Shown here piece after piece: positions 9,363-18,428 of a DNA stretch of 64,000 nucleotides (position 1 is its first letter; each line of letters opens with the position of its first letter). The stretch spans positions 186,001 to 250,000 of the forward strand of contig JBKAHA010000002.1 of NCBI GenBank assembly GCA_046290675.1, written 5' to 3'. Origin of the DNA: Aureliella sp046290675. Lineage in GTDB: Bacteria; Planctomycetota; Planctomycetia; Pirellulales; Pirellulaceae. The notes beneath the pieces are model-generated. The model saw only the letters and a program-made list of their open reading frames with translations. It did no database searches and had not been told where the DNA came from. Both the position numbers and the translations under genes were made by a program.

Positions 9363-10379
9363 TCAAGGTAAATAGGAGTTGAGCGTATTGATATATTGCA
9401 GCGCCATCCGAATGATCATGAATGCGATTAGCAGCATGACGCCGAGCCAGATTGTAAAGCTAGCAATCATGGCGATCGTATTCAGAGCTGATTTTGCGCG
9501 CTCCTGATACTGCATTGCCAGGCGGTCGAGTGACTCCGTTTCGGTGCCGCTAAGTTCGCCTACTCGGACGCCCTCGACGAACTCTTCGGGCAGAACTTTG
9601 GATGCATCAAACGAATCGCCGAAACTCGAGCCTTTGTCAATCGCGGCGAGTGTTCGATCCATGCCGCTGATGTAATAGAAGTTCCCAGTGGACAGAAATG
9701 CTTGGCGGGCAGCTCGCTTTGCCTCCACGCCCGCGTTGAGCAACATGGAAAGCGTCATGCTTAGTCGAGAGAGTGCTAACGTTACGAATGCTGCGCCAAG
9801 AACTGGAATGCGCTGAACTAGCGGTACAAGGACGGTGTGGCAATTAAACCAGTTCTTCCATAGACCGTAGCTCACGAGCAGAATGCCTGCCAGAGTCCCA
9901 CCCACAACTAGGCAATAGACCATAAACCCACTGGTACCACTTAGCCCGACGCCGGATGCATCGTACGTGCTGCCAGTACCAAGTAAGCCTTGCAGTAGAA
10001 TGACTAGCCCAATAATGATGATCGCCATTCCGAGTTGGATAAGTGGCCAACTGATCTGACTGACAAAGGACGCGCGCGTCTGTTTTAGCTGGTCGTAGTA
10101 GTCCGCCATGTAATGAAACATCTCGTCCATCCGACCGCCCAACTCACTTGCCGAAACCATCTGTGTGAGCAGTTTGGGGAAGTAACCGGGACTGGCCTCC
10201 ATCGCTTTCGCAAGTGAATCACCATCATGGATTCGCTGCGTAACCTTCTTCATTACTTCGCGGTGCTCAGCGGTACCGGTCTTTGTCTCTGTTTCCAATA
10301 CTCGTAGGATGTCGACGCCAGCCCGCAAACCGATTCCCAGACGGCGACAAAAATTGGCAGTGGTCGAGAGCTTCATCAT
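9363..10379 (-). CDS. Type II secretion / type IV pilus F-type inner-membrane protein
   Basis: A 338-residue protein with the two-repeat T2SSF (GspF/PilC) architecture. Repeat one starts at LGIGLRAGVDILRVLE and includes LTQMVSASELGGRMDEMF, then a membrane segment at about 110-130. A second membrane block lies near 150-175. Repeat two begins at FVTLALSRLSMTLSMLLNAG and includes FVEGVRVGELSGTETESLD, with a final helix at about 305-327. The alternation of a cytoplasmic helical domain with membrane helices is diagnostic. GspF-type proteins sit in the inner-membrane platform of secretion or pilus machines. It is shorter than GspF (about 400 residues), mainly at the N-terminus, and stands alone with no GspE, GspG or pilin gene nearby. 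Either of two adjacent Met codons could be the start. Confidence 0.85.
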   Translation of the reverse strand: MMKLSTTANFCRRLGIGLRAGVDILRVLETETKTGTAEHREVMKKVTQRIHDGDSLAKAMEASPGYFPKLLTQMVSASELGGRMDEMFHYMADYYDQLKQTRASFVSQISWPLIQLGMAIIIIGLVILLQGLLGTGSTYDASGVGLSGTSGFMVYCLVVGGTLAGILLVSYGLWKNWFNCHTVLVPLVQRIPVLGAAFVTLALSRLSMTLSMLLNAGVEAKRAARQAFLSTGNFYYISGMDRTLAAIDKGSSFGDSFDASKVLPEEFVEGVRVGELSGTETESLDRLAMQYQERAKSALNTIAMIASFTIWLGVMLLIAFMIIRMALQYINTLNSYLP

Positions 10380-10573
10380 CGGCTTGATCCGATCGTACGA
10401 GTCAACTTGGAGGTCTGCAAATTCGCTTGCTGCGATGCGAACCTCGATTTACCTTAACCGAACGCACGACGCCTACAAATGCAAATTGCCATGGTTTGAT
10501 TCGGCCCTCATTGAGGAATGAGACCGATATTCGTGATCGACTTCGGTGGGATCCATTTTAACCAGAGTGACTT

Positions 10574-11539
10574 ATGACGTGGCGCCCTACAGCCAGCTTG
10601 GAGCAACTGCAGCAACGGTCAGAATTATTGCGGCGGACTCGACAGTTCTTCTATTCGCGTGGTTTCTGCGAAGTTCAAACACCGGTTCTGGGAAGAGATA
10701 CAGTGGTCGATCGCCACTTGGATCCGATCGAAGTAGCCGCTCAGAGCATCGGATTGAAGACGGGCAGCCCAAAGTACTTTCTGCAGACCTCACCCGAATT
10801 CTCAATGAAGCGTCTGGTAGCTGCTGGGGCAAAGGCGATCTTCGAAATCGGTCCTGCATTTCGGGCTGGTGAGTCCGGCAAGCTGCATAATCCAGAGTTC
10901 ACGATGCTGGAATGGTACCGGGTCGGGCACCGTTTCGAGGATGGAGTTTTGTTCCTAAAAGAGTTGGCTTGCGATCTCCTGGATGCAGTCGATTGCGACG
11001 TGTTGACGTACGCTGACGCGATGCAAGAACATGCCGGAATCGACATTTTCACGCTGGGCACACAGGAGCTCGCGCGTCTCGCATCTCAACGATTCGATGT
11101 TGATGCCGATTGGAGTGATGACCGAGACGACTGGTTTGATTTGTTTTTTTCTGAGCTAGTCCAACCAAAATTGGGTGAATCGTGTCCTGCGATTCTTACT
11201 CACTATCCTGCTAGCCAGTCTGCGCTTGCAAAGTTGTCTGCTGAGGATCCGAGAACCGCCGAGCGTTACGAGCTTTTCTACCAGGGGGTTGAACTTGCCA
11301 ACGGCTATCACGAATTGCAAGACGCTGGGGAGCTCCATGGGCGGAACGAGCGGGTGAATCGGCAGCGTATCAGCGATGGAAAACCGCCCTTGCCAGTCGA
11401 CAGCGAAATGCTGCATGCGATGCGCGCGGGCTTACCGGCCTGCTGTGGTTGTGCGCTTGGTTTCGACCGACTTCAGATGGTCACCACAGCGGCGCAGAAC
11501 ATTTCCGAGGTGCTCTGCTTCCCGATAGACAACTGTTGA
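10574..11539 (+). CDS. epmA: EF-P--(R)-beta-lysine ligase EpmA (GenX/PoxA)
   Basis: A 321-residue class II lysyl-tRNA-synthetase-like enzyme without the anticodon-binding domain, close to E. coli EpmA (325 residues). It attaches (R)-beta-lysine to a lysine of elongation factor P, which helps ribosomes through polyproline stretches. Visible motifs are FFYSRGFCEVQTPVLG (motif 1 region), FEIGPAFRAGESGKLHNPEF (motif 2), ELANGYHELQD, and GCALGFDRLQMV (motif 3). The length and the missing OB-fold separate it from LysS. The usual partner EpmB (lysine 2,3-aminomutase) and EF-P are not in the window. It is divergent from the F-type secretion gene, with 194 bases between for both promoters. Confidence 0.93.
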   Translation: MTWRPTASLEQLQQRSELLRRTRQFFYSRGFCEVQTPVLGRDTVVDRHLDPIEVAAQSIGLKTGSPKYFLQTSPEFSMKRLVAAGAKAIFEIGPAFRAGESGKLHNPEFTMLEWYRVGHRFEDGVLFLKELACDLLDAVDCDVLTYADAMQEHAGIDIFTLGTQELARLASQRFDVDADWSDDRDDWFDLFFSELVQPKLGESCPAILTHYPASQSALAKLSAEDPRTAERYELFYQGVELANGYHELQDAGELHGRNERVNRQRISDGKPPLPVDSEMLHAMRAGLPACCGCALGFDRLQMVTTAAQNISEVLCFPIDNC

Positions 11540-11568
11540 GCTGCCACGCATGGGATGACGGACGATAA

Positions 11569-14500
11569 TCAGCGATTTAGTGGGGGTAGCTCCGTAATGC
11601 GGCGACCTTGGCTAGACGCTGGAACGCGTGCAGGCTGGTAGGTGGCTCCCGAGTTCGGCGCGAACATCAAATAATGAGGTGATTCGAGTGCAGTCTTCGC
11701 GCCTGGTGGTAACGAGACCTGAGTAGCCGAATTGGGAATACGCACTGCCGTGATGCCCCATATCTGTTCGGGAAACGAGGTTTTGGTTAACGCCTCTCGC
11801 GCAATGGCAACTTCTGCGGACCAGCTCCCGGATTTCTGGTGAGAAACAGCGACGTACCAGGTTGGGTTGTAACGTGTTAGATCGTCGCAACGGTCAAACG
11901 TCTCACCATTGGCTGCCACACCGAATTGAAACGAAGTCGCGTAGTCTCGATTCGTATCGATGTGGAATTCGACTCGATCCATCTTCGAGAGATCGGTGTC
12001 GTAGGTCCGTTGTCGCGGTGCGGCAGGAATGGGACGACCGCTGGACGAACATTGGATACCGGCATAGAGGAAATCTTCATCGTAGGACCAGCGAATGACA
12101 GAAGAATCGCCGGATGGCCGAGATAACACCTCCGATCGATTGGGCTCACTGCTACTTACTGGCATCGGAGTGGACTGCTTCCAAATGCCCTCGCTGAGCT
12201 TTCCGTCGAGCTGGGGGCGTTGCTCAGCACGAGTTGCAAGAAGAAGCCCACGCACGTCCGCGAAGCGACGACGTTCCATCCTCAGTTCCTGCAGAGCATT
12301 GCGCTGCCAGACTCCAAACAATGGAGACTCGAGAAGACGTTCGAGCCGCTGGACTTCCGCGGTGCTGCCCGGTGTTCTAGTGAGTGCGACTCGAAAATCC
12401 ATCATCTGCATTGATGGAAGCGTTAGCAGCCGCGGTTCAGTCTGCGAGAAAGTTCCCATTAGCTGAAACCAACGATCAGCCGATTCCATGGCTGCAGTGG
12501 CTGAAGGTAGTGGCCGGGTAGCTCCAGCTGTGACGACTTGGGGCTCAGTTGTCGGTGGCGAAGACGAGGTTTTTGGCTTCAAAGTGGAAAACGGCGAGGC
12601 ATTCCACGGTGTTTCGGTGTCAGAGATCGTTCTGAACTGAGCGGAGATGACTGGGGGGGAACCGTTGGCTGACGGCTTCGAATTGGATCCCTTCAACGCC
12701 TTGCTTTCTCGAGCGTGTTGCACTTCCGAGCTGGCTACACGCTGCAAGATCTGAATCATGGCCCATGTTGAAGCATCATGGTCGTCTGTCTGCCTCGCCA
12801 ACTGTTGAAGAACAAAGTCTTGTTTCCATTCATCTGGCTCTGATCTTAACGATTGGTACATCGCCCAAAGATGGGTAGAACGTTCCGAGCCTGGAGTCCG
12901 AGCGATGGCGAAGCTAAGACGCTCATTCCAGTCGCCAGGTGGGAGTTTGGTTGATTGCAGCTGGCTGAGAAGTTTCTGTCGATGAACCCGCCCCATGACC
13001 AACTGGTAGTTTCCAAGCTGCTTGGGCGGAAGGTTGCGTTCGGCATCGCGATTCTGCACGATGCCGCCCACTAGCGACGTTTTGGCTGCCGCATTCTGGG
13101 AACGGCACCACAGTGTCTTGTAGCCGTTGGACGACTTCTTGTTTTGAAGTTCTGGCGGAAGTGCGAAAAGGACGTCCCAGGTTGAAACTCCAACTCCCTT
13201 CAGGATTCGTTGCGTCGAGTCTTGGAAGTCGGCAGACTCGATCGCACAAGGCACGACAATCTTCTGAATGGATGCTAGGGGCTGCGAAAGTCCTAATTCG
13301 CTTAGACTTGCAGAGGCGAGTGGCGAGATCGAATTGGACTTGGAGCCGATCAACGCGTAGAGCGTTTGAGCAATCTCCTCGGGCGCGATGATGGTATCTG
13401 GTGCGTAGGTCCCAATCACGGAGCCCAGACTTGTGGGCGAACTCGTCAAGTCAACGGAGGTTGTTTGAACGGAGATGCCTCCGACATTGAGACCAGAGGC
13501 TAGCTCTAAATTGGGTTGCGTGATTTCCCTAGCTCCGTAGCCTGTCAACTTCACTGCATTTGGTCTTGCGTTGCCAAGCTTTGTGTTACCCAGCAGTATT
13601 GCCGCTGAGGTACGCTTGGTTTCCCAGGCGTTTGTACCCAAAGCATCCCAGGGCGTACTCTGAAGATCATGACTAATTGCGAGTACACCAACAGCCTTCG
13701 CTCCTCGTTGACGATACCAAGATTCACCGCCATCGCGGGTCGCTAGAACGGTACCCAGGGCACCGACTGCCCATCCACGATTGGCATCGACAAAGGCTGT
13801 CTGTTGAAGTGGTAGCGTGTTTGGGACTTCAAGCTTCCGCCAGTTTTCGCCGAAGTCATTGCTATGCAAGAGAACGGATCCCGGGCTGCCGCAGACCCAT
13901 AGATGTTCTCCCATTTGGGAAACCCCTTGCCAACTTAGCATCGAAAGAGACTCCGGAGACAACGGGACCGGAATAGACTCCCAAGCTTGTCCGTCCATAC
14001 TGCGTTCAAGAAGTCCAGACGCACCGTAAGCGATCCATGATCTTCCGCTATTGTGCAGCCCAAGGGTCGTTTCCGGCGGGGCTGGTAATTGACGAGCGGT
14101 GACAGGCGACATGCTCTTCTGATCAACGAACTGACAGTTCCGTTGCAGGTCCCATGCTAAAAAGCTCCTCGCGGATGCGTCGCCGAGATCACACGCTACT
14201 GTAGAACCCAGTTTGGCTGGCGTCGCTTCCCAAGTCTGGCCCATATTCGCAGATTGGAAGACGCTAGTTGTTCGAGCCGGGTCGAAATCGCCCCAGCTGA
14301 TCCACTTCGTTTCGTCGGTTCCAACGGATCGTGCTAGACCACGCAATAGAGGCAGGTCGTTTTCGATTTGCTCCCAAGTCTCGCCGCCGTCTGTTGTTCT
14401 AAGAATCGTAGCCCTGCTGATTCCCGTGAACCTTCCAATACTGCCGCCAACTGCGATGCCATTACGACTGTCCGCGAATCGAACTGCGAACAGTGGATCT

Positions 14501-14823
14501 GTCGTCGAAGAATCGATGACTTTCCAAACACGCCCGGCATTTTCAGTAATGAGAATGGTTCCGCAGTCACCGACGGCACATAAACGATCCGCGGAAAGCG
14601 CTACGATGTCATTCAATCTAGCGTCAATGCGGCTGGCATAGACCACCGATTCATTGGTGGATGGCGGAGACTCTGCTCCTTCTCCACTAATTTGCTGCGC
14701 CTTCGCGGCACCGCCGAACGAGCACGCCCAGAACATGGCCCCTATGAAAAGCCAATTACAGCCCTTGCTCGATGGACGTGTGGTTGCACGACGGTTGGGA
14801 ACGAAGCGTTGTGCGGAATTCAT
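11569..14823 (-). CDS. Large secreted protein: YCF48-like propeller plus CBM9-like domain
   Basis: A 1084-residue exported protein. I start it at the Met before a signal peptide (WLFIGAMFWACSFGGAAKAQ, cleaved near residue 42); the open frame runs 43 codons further upstream without coding character. Residues of about 60-370 carry BNR/YCF48-type repeats with D-x-G-x-W-like turns (ENAGRVWK, TTDGGETWE, NDFGENWRK, TRDGGESWY) and matching VGxxGTxL strands, so a seven-bladed propeller is likely. The middle (about 400-850) has no domain I recognise. About 865-1060 resembles the CBM9/DOMON-like sandwich often found C-terminal in Planctomycetes and Bacteroidetes exported proteins (LDGKLSEGIW, RVEFHIDTNRDYATSFQF, WSAEVAIAREAL). 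It is probably periplasmic or surface-bound; function unknown. Confidence 0.75.
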   Translation of the reverse strand: MNSAQRFVPNRRATTRPSSKGCNWLFIGAMFWACSFGGAAKAQQISGEGAESPPSTNESVVYASRIDARLNDIVALSADRLCAVGDCGTILITENAGRVWKVIDSSTTDPLFAVRFADSRNGIAVGGSIGRFTGISRATILRTTDGGETWEQIENDLPLLRGLARSVGTDETKWISWGDFDPARTTSVFQSANMGQTWEATPAKLGSTVACDLGDASARSFLAWDLQRNCQFVDQKSMSPVTARQLPAPPETTLGLHNSGRSWIAYGASGLLERSMDGQAWESIPVPLSPESLSMLSWQGVSQMGEHLWVCGSPGSVLLHSNDFGENWRKLEVPNTLPLQQTAFVDANRGWAVGALGTVLATRDGGESWYRQRGAKAVGVLAISHDLQSTPWDALGTNAWETKRTSAAILLGNTKLGNARPNAVKLTGYGAREITQPNLELASGLNVGGISVQTTSVDLTSSPTSLGSVIGTYAPDTIIAPEEIAQTLYALIGSKSNSISPLASASLSELGLSQPLASIQKIVVPCAIESADFQDSTQRILKGVGVSTWDVLFALPPELQNKKSSNGYKTLWCRSQNAAAKTSLVGGIVQNRDAERNLPPKQLGNYQLVMGRVHRQKLLSQLQSTKLPPGDWNERLSFAIARTPGSERSTHLWAMYQSLRSEPDEWKQDFVLQQLARQTDDHDASTWAMIQILQRVASSEVQHARESKALKGSNSKPSANGSPPVISAQFRTISDTETPWNASPFSTLKPKTSSSPPTTEPQVVTAGATRPLPSATAAMESADRWFQLMGTFSQTEPRLLTLPSMQMMDFRVALTRTPGSTAEVQRLERLLESPLFGVWQRNALQELRMERRRFADVRGLLLATRAEQRPQLDGKLSEGIWKQSTPMPVSSSEPNRSEVLSRPSGDSSVIRWSYDEDFLYAGIQCSSSGRPIPAAPRQRTYDTDLSKMDRVEFHIDTNRDYATSFQFGVAANGETFDRCDDLTRYNPTWYVAVSHQKSGSWSAEVAIAREALTKTSFPEQIWGITAVRIPNSATQVSLPPGAKTALESPHYLMFAPNSGATYQPARVPASSQGRRITELPPLNR

Positions 14824-15222
14824 GTCGCTACGATGTCTGAGGAATGGGGCGAGGAGCGAAGCCAAGATTGGCCGCCGTGCGAGCAGACCGGTTTCCTTGG
14901 TCCGAGCAGCGCCAGAACTTCGAGAAATAGGACGCGGATCGAATGGGGTCAATGGCGAACAATGCCATCAAATGCAGTTGAATCGGCGGGCCCGATTCTT
15001 GAGGCGGATCTCGCAGACTTCCACTGCCTGCGAATCGTGCGACCTTCGCTGCGGAGGCGCTGAGGGGAGGTTCATCAAGAGACTGCCCAAATTCACTTGC
15101 CGTGCCAGTCCGGTTTCTGCTACTGCTCTGCAGGTTGGGCTTAGGATCCTGGTCCCTTGCGGGGGGCCTCGAACATAGATCCCAGCGAAAATTACCAAGC
15201 GGCAACAAAGGATGGATGTCAC
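14824..15222. other. Divergent intergenic region without a supported gene
   Basis: These 399 bases separate two divergently transcribed genes and must hold both promoters. Open frames cross it on both strands but none has a plausible product. I cannot assign promoter boxes with confidence. Confidence 0.5.
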
Positions 15223-15693
15223 GTGACGTTCCAACTGAACGAAATCGAAGAACTGCATAATCAACCCGAGCGGATCGGTTCTGCGCTAGTCGAACTGGTG
15301 GAATCACTTCGTGCTGGGGACGAGGAAATTGCTTCTGGTGTTGCGGATGTCTGCGGAACGCTCGATGTCGTTAATCCGGTGGATTCCGTCAATTTGATTT
15401 CATTCTGCAACGAAGAGCATCCCGTGGTCGCACTTTGGGCGTGTCGACTGTTGGTTTTGTCGCTAGGTCAGAGTAGCGAGCATGATGCGGTCGCAGAGCA
15501 AGCATTCGTAAAGGCTCTTGTCGGTCACCGAGACATTGGTGTGCAGCAACAAGCGGCAATCGCTTTGGGGAAGTTGGAGCGGAAATGTAGAGAGACAGTT
15601 GATGCATTGCGAGTTGCTGCAGAGTCAGAAGATCCCAGGTTAAGTCGCCTTGCAGGCAGGGCGCTAGAACACTGCCAAGATGATGCGGCCTGA
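15223..15693 (+). CDS. Small HEAT-repeat-like protein
   Basis: A 156-residue, probably cytoplasmic protein of paired amphipathic helices. Signs of HEAT repeats are HPVVALWACRLLVLSLG, DIGVQQQAAIALGKLE and DPRLSRLAGRALEHCQ, each with the Ala/Leu spacing of HEAT or PBS-lyase-like repeats. Such repeats form protein-binding scaffolds. I chose the GTG at 15223 because AAAGGA lies ten bases upstream and the residues before it are not domain-like; a TTG further upstream would add 22 residues. The phosphoesterase gene follows 136 bases later on the same strand. No specific role can be assigned. Confidence 0.65.
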   Translation: MTFQLNEIEELHNQPERIGSALVELVESLRAGDEEIASGVADVCGTLDVVNPVDSVNLISFCNEEHPVVALWACRLLVLSLGQSSEHDAVAEQAFVKALVGHRDIGVQQQAAIALGKLERKCRETVDALRVAAESEDPRLSRLAGRALEHCQDDAA

Positions 15694-15829
15694 ACGTGGC
15701 CAAAAAATGTTGGTCCAGAGTCACTTGGGTACATAATCCACGGTGATTGCGAGCAAGGATGGCTCGCCTAGACGGCTTTCGAGTCGATGCAAAAACGAAC
15801 ATGGATTTCCCAGCAAGGAGGCTTAGGGA

Positions 15830-16891
15830 ATGGCACGCCGAGGTCGTCGAAGCAGTAGTGGAAGAATACCGGTCTATCCCATCATGGTTCTGTTCCTAGC
15901 AGGATTCGGGGGGTATTTAGGGTGTGATTCCGATTCGCTGAGCAATCCGGACGATGCCTGGGTCAGTGTTAGTGGGGACCGGTCAAACGCGGCCGACTCG
16001 TCGAGCGTGACGGTCCCCGTCTCCCGAACGCAGCCGACATGGGGCGGCGGCGATGGTGGAACGCTTCCCAAACGGACCATCGAGACGCTAACGATGGGGA
16101 GCTTCAATCTACATACGTTTGGAAAGACGAAGCTGACTAAGCCTTGGGTGTTAGAACGCTACGCGGACATCGTACGTCAGTTTGATGTGATCGCAGTCCA
16201 AGAAATCCGAAGCAAGGATCAGACCACCCTGCCCCGATTGATGGCCATCATCAATCAGGGCGGGGGCGCGTACGACTACACAATTAGCGAGCGTATCGGG
16301 CGTGCCTCGATTGGCTACTACGAGCAGTACGCGTTCATTTTTGATACCAATCGCGTTCGGACGACCCCAGAACAGTGCTATGTCGTCAATGATGATGCGG
16401 ACCTAATGCACCGCGAGCCATTCGTAGGGCGTTTTCAAACCGTTGCTCCCAACCCCTTTCGCTTCACGCTGATTAACGTGCATACCGATCCGGACGAAAT
16501 TGAGTACGAGCTCGACGTGTTGGCAGATGTCTATCGAAGTGTTCGTGAGTATGAATACCCTGAAGACGACGTAATTCTACTTGGCGACCTGAACGAAGAG
16601 CCGGGGAAACTGCGCAACCTGGAGCTCATTCCCTATTTTCTGCCGTTGGTGCAGACACAAAAAACAAACACTCGCGGAAGCAAAACGATTGACAATATTT
16701 TGATTGATCAACAGACAACCGTCGAGTTCAGCGGTCGCGCCGGTGTGATTGATTTCGTTTCTGCATTCGGAATCTCACAGAAGGAAGCACTGTCTATCTC
16801 GGATCACCTGCCCGTCTGGGCTGAATTTTCGATGACGGAACGAGCGCCAAGGACAGCGGCATCTCCGTTTGGTCGGGTTCCGGGTAGATAG
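15830..16891 (+). CDS. Endonuclease/exonuclease/phosphatase (DNase I fold) family protein
   Basis: A 353-residue protein with a hydrophobic N-terminal segment (about residues 15-31) that ends near a Cys (GGYLGC). It is therefore exported or membrane-anchored; the lipobox is poor because Tyr replaces the usual Leu at -3. The EEP fold shows in order: GSFNLHTFG, DVIAVQEIRS (metal-binding Glu), TLINVHTDPDEIEYE (catalytic His region), VILLGDLNEEPG (Asp/Asn pair), TIDNILID and SISDHLPVWAEF (catalytic Asp-His). These are the active-site motifs of DNase I and related phosphodiesterases, with one divalent metal. The substrate could be extracellular DNA or a phospholipid head group. A strong AAGGAGG lies eight bases before the ATG. 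Confidence 0.88.
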   Translation: MARRGRRSSSGRIPVYPIMVLFLAGFGGYLGCDSDSLSNPDDAWVSVSGDRSNAADSSSVTVPVSRTQPTWGGGDGGTLPKRTIETLTMGSFNLHTFGKTKLTKPWVLERYADIVRQFDVIAVQEIRSKDQTTLPRLMAIINQGGGAYDYTISERIGRASIGYYEQYAFIFDTNRVRTTPEQCYVVNDDADLMHREPFVGRFQTVAPNPFRFTLINVHTDPDEIEYELDVLADVYRSVREYEYPEDDVILLGDLNEEPGKLRNLELIPYFLPLVQTQKTNTRGSKTIDNILIDQQTTVEFSGRAGVIDFVSAFGISQKEALSISDHLPVWAEFSMTERAPRTAASPFGRVPGR

Positions 16892-16942
16892 ATGCTATAG
16901 GGGAAAGATTCCGGTAGGCGTAAATGCCTGGTAGCCAGGCTG

Positions 16943-17242
16943 TTAGAGACCTAACATCGGCAGTATTAGAATTTTCCCGTCTCCCATACGTCCGCTTCGG
17001 GCAACTTCATTGATGCGGCGGATGACTTCATCGACACGCGAATCTTCAACCCAGAGTGTGATCTCCACTTTGGGAAGGAAGGCCAGACTATATTCGCTGT
17101 CGCCATAGTCATCCAAATAGCTTTTCTGCCGCCCATATCCTTTCACCTCTTGGACCATTAGTCCCTCCAATGGCGCGAGCTTCAGATTCTCGAGAACCTG
17201 CTCGGCAAGATAAGGGCGGACGATGGCGATCACTTGTTTCAC
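16943..17242 (-). CDS. PII-family signalling protein with shortened C-terminus
   Basis: A 99-residue GlnB/GlnK-like protein. It keeps the PII core: VIAIVRPYLAEQVLENL, the T-loop entry VKGYGRQK, Tyr51 in the position uridylylated in GlnB, FLPKVEITLWV, and the B-loop ARSGRMGDGKILI with its nucleotide-binding Gly/Lys. PII trimers bind ATP, ADP and often 2-oxoglutarate and regulate ammonium transport or nitrogen enzymes. This one ends nine residues after the GDGK motif, so the C-loop arginines (RIRTG in GlnB, 112 residues) are missing. No amtB, glnA or glnD is adjacent; the neighbour is a fructosamine-kinase-like gene 50 bases upstream on the same strand. It may belong to one of the divergent PII-like groups. 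Confidence 0.82.
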   Translation of the reverse strand: MKQVIAIVRPYLAEQVLENLKLAPLEGLMVQEVKGYGRQKSYLDDYGDSEYSLAFLPKVEITLWVEDSRVDEVIRRINEVARSGRMGDGKILILPMLGL

Positions 17243-17292
17243 TGGATCGTAATAGGGTAAGTGGTGCGGTGTGGTGTATTTGATCGCTGCAG

Positions 17293-18330
17293 CTAGGCGT
17301 ACTTGCGAAGTATCCTAAGGCAATTGGCAAGGTAACTATCGCCGAATAGGTTCGTGTGGTTTAACAAGTGGTAAAGCTGGTAGAGCTCGACGCGCTCTCG
17401 CCAACCGCTCTCCATGGGAAGACTCTCTTGGTACGCTTCATAGAAGCAACTAGGAAAACCCCCAAACATCATCGGAAGCGCGAATTCGCACTCGCGGTGC
17501 CCATGGTAAACGGCCGGATCAAAAATTGCGACGCGACCGTCGGCGTCAGAAAGAAAGTTCCCGTTCCATAAGTCGCCGTGCAGGAGGCTAGGGAAGGACT
17601 GGTTCGTAGCCAGCAATTCAGGAAGTCGGGTAACCAGCTTGTCTGCTAAACGGTTGAATTCCGGTGTGATGCCTCCGGATTGTTGAAGCATGTTGAGTTG
17701 GGGTTGAATTCGCATTTCCGCAAAAAAAACCGGCCACTCGGTGTACACGTTTCCGTTGCTTTGGTTGTATTGTGGAGACTTTCCGATGAAGTTGTCTTGG
17801 TACCAGCCGAACGTCTTTTGTTTGGTCGGCTGGTGTAAATCGGCCAGCTGTTGGCCGAAGGACTCGAAGAAATCACCACTCGGAGCACTCTGTTGCAGAT
17901 ATTCCAAAATCAGGAGTTCTTCACCGTCAAATTCACTTCGCGTCTCGACGCGGTGGCGCATCAGAATGCTGGGTACTCGGATAACACCGGCTTCCTGAAG
18001 GGCGAGAAGACCATTGACTTCGGCATCAAACAGGTCGGATGCAAAACTAGCCTTTCTCGGCATCGATTTGACGAAATATCGTTGTCCATCGTCGAACTCG
18101 AAGCACTCCGCAGTCGAAATGCAGCCCCCATGGCACGGAGTGACTCGAAAGTTCTTGCCTGAATACGACGTTCCTATCGTCTTCGATGACGAGATCTTTG
18201 CGAACTTAGCGGCTGGGACGGCTTCGCCTGAACTTAAGGAATGACCTATGATGATGCCAGCAATTTGCTCGTGGCGCGTTTCCATTTCATGCTCAGCTTT
18301 CCTAGGGCTAAATTCAATGACATGAGCCAT
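17293..18330 (-). CDS. Fructosamine/ketosamine-3-kinase family protein
   Basis: A 345-residue kinase of the FN3K family, which phosphorylates sugars attached to protein amines so that they fall off (deglycation). The evidence is an N-lobe glycine-rich segment CHGGCISTAECFEFDDG followed by the ATP-binding Lys in RYFVKSM. The catalytic loop SLLHGDLWNGN (about 247-257) and the metal-binding IFDPAVYHGHRECEFAL follow. The C-terminal YQLYHLLNHTNLFG is also typical. It is longer than E. coli YniA (286 residues); about 45 extra N-terminal residues are weakly supported, and internal Met16 is an alternative start. The PII gene follows at 50 bases and may be cotranscribed. Confidence 0.88.
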   Translation of the reverse strand: MAHVIEFSPRKAEHEMETRHEQIAGIIIGHSLSSGEAVPAAKFAKISSSKTIGTSYSGKNFRVTPCHGGCISTAECFEFDDGQRYFVKSMPRKASFASDLFDAEVNGLLALQEAGVIRVPSILMRHRVETRSEFDGEELLILEYLQQSAPSGDFFESFGQQLADLHQPTKQKTFGWYQDNFIGKSPQYNQSNGNVYTEWPVFFAEMRIQPQLNMLQQSGGITPEFNRLADKLVTRLPELLATNQSFPSLLHGDLWNGNFLSDADGRVAIFDPAVYHGHRECEFALPMMFGGFPSCFYEAYQESLPMESGWRERVELYQLYHLLNHTNLFGDSYLANCLRILRKYA

Positions 18331-18428
18331 CTTAGATGAAGCTCACGGAGGATCATCATATCCTTTGTCGGGCCTGGCAATGATGACGGCAGAAGCAGCA
18401 ATCTATCTGACTAGTTGAAAGCTCAGGC

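Noticed and set aside
14654..15178. Plus-strand frame over the start of the 1084-residue gene
   Set aside because: Opposite to a signal peptide region, Arg-rich shadow translation.
16926..16940. Hairpin gcctggtagccaggc between convergent genes as a terminator
   Set aside because: Six-bp stem with a three-base loop and no T tract on either side.
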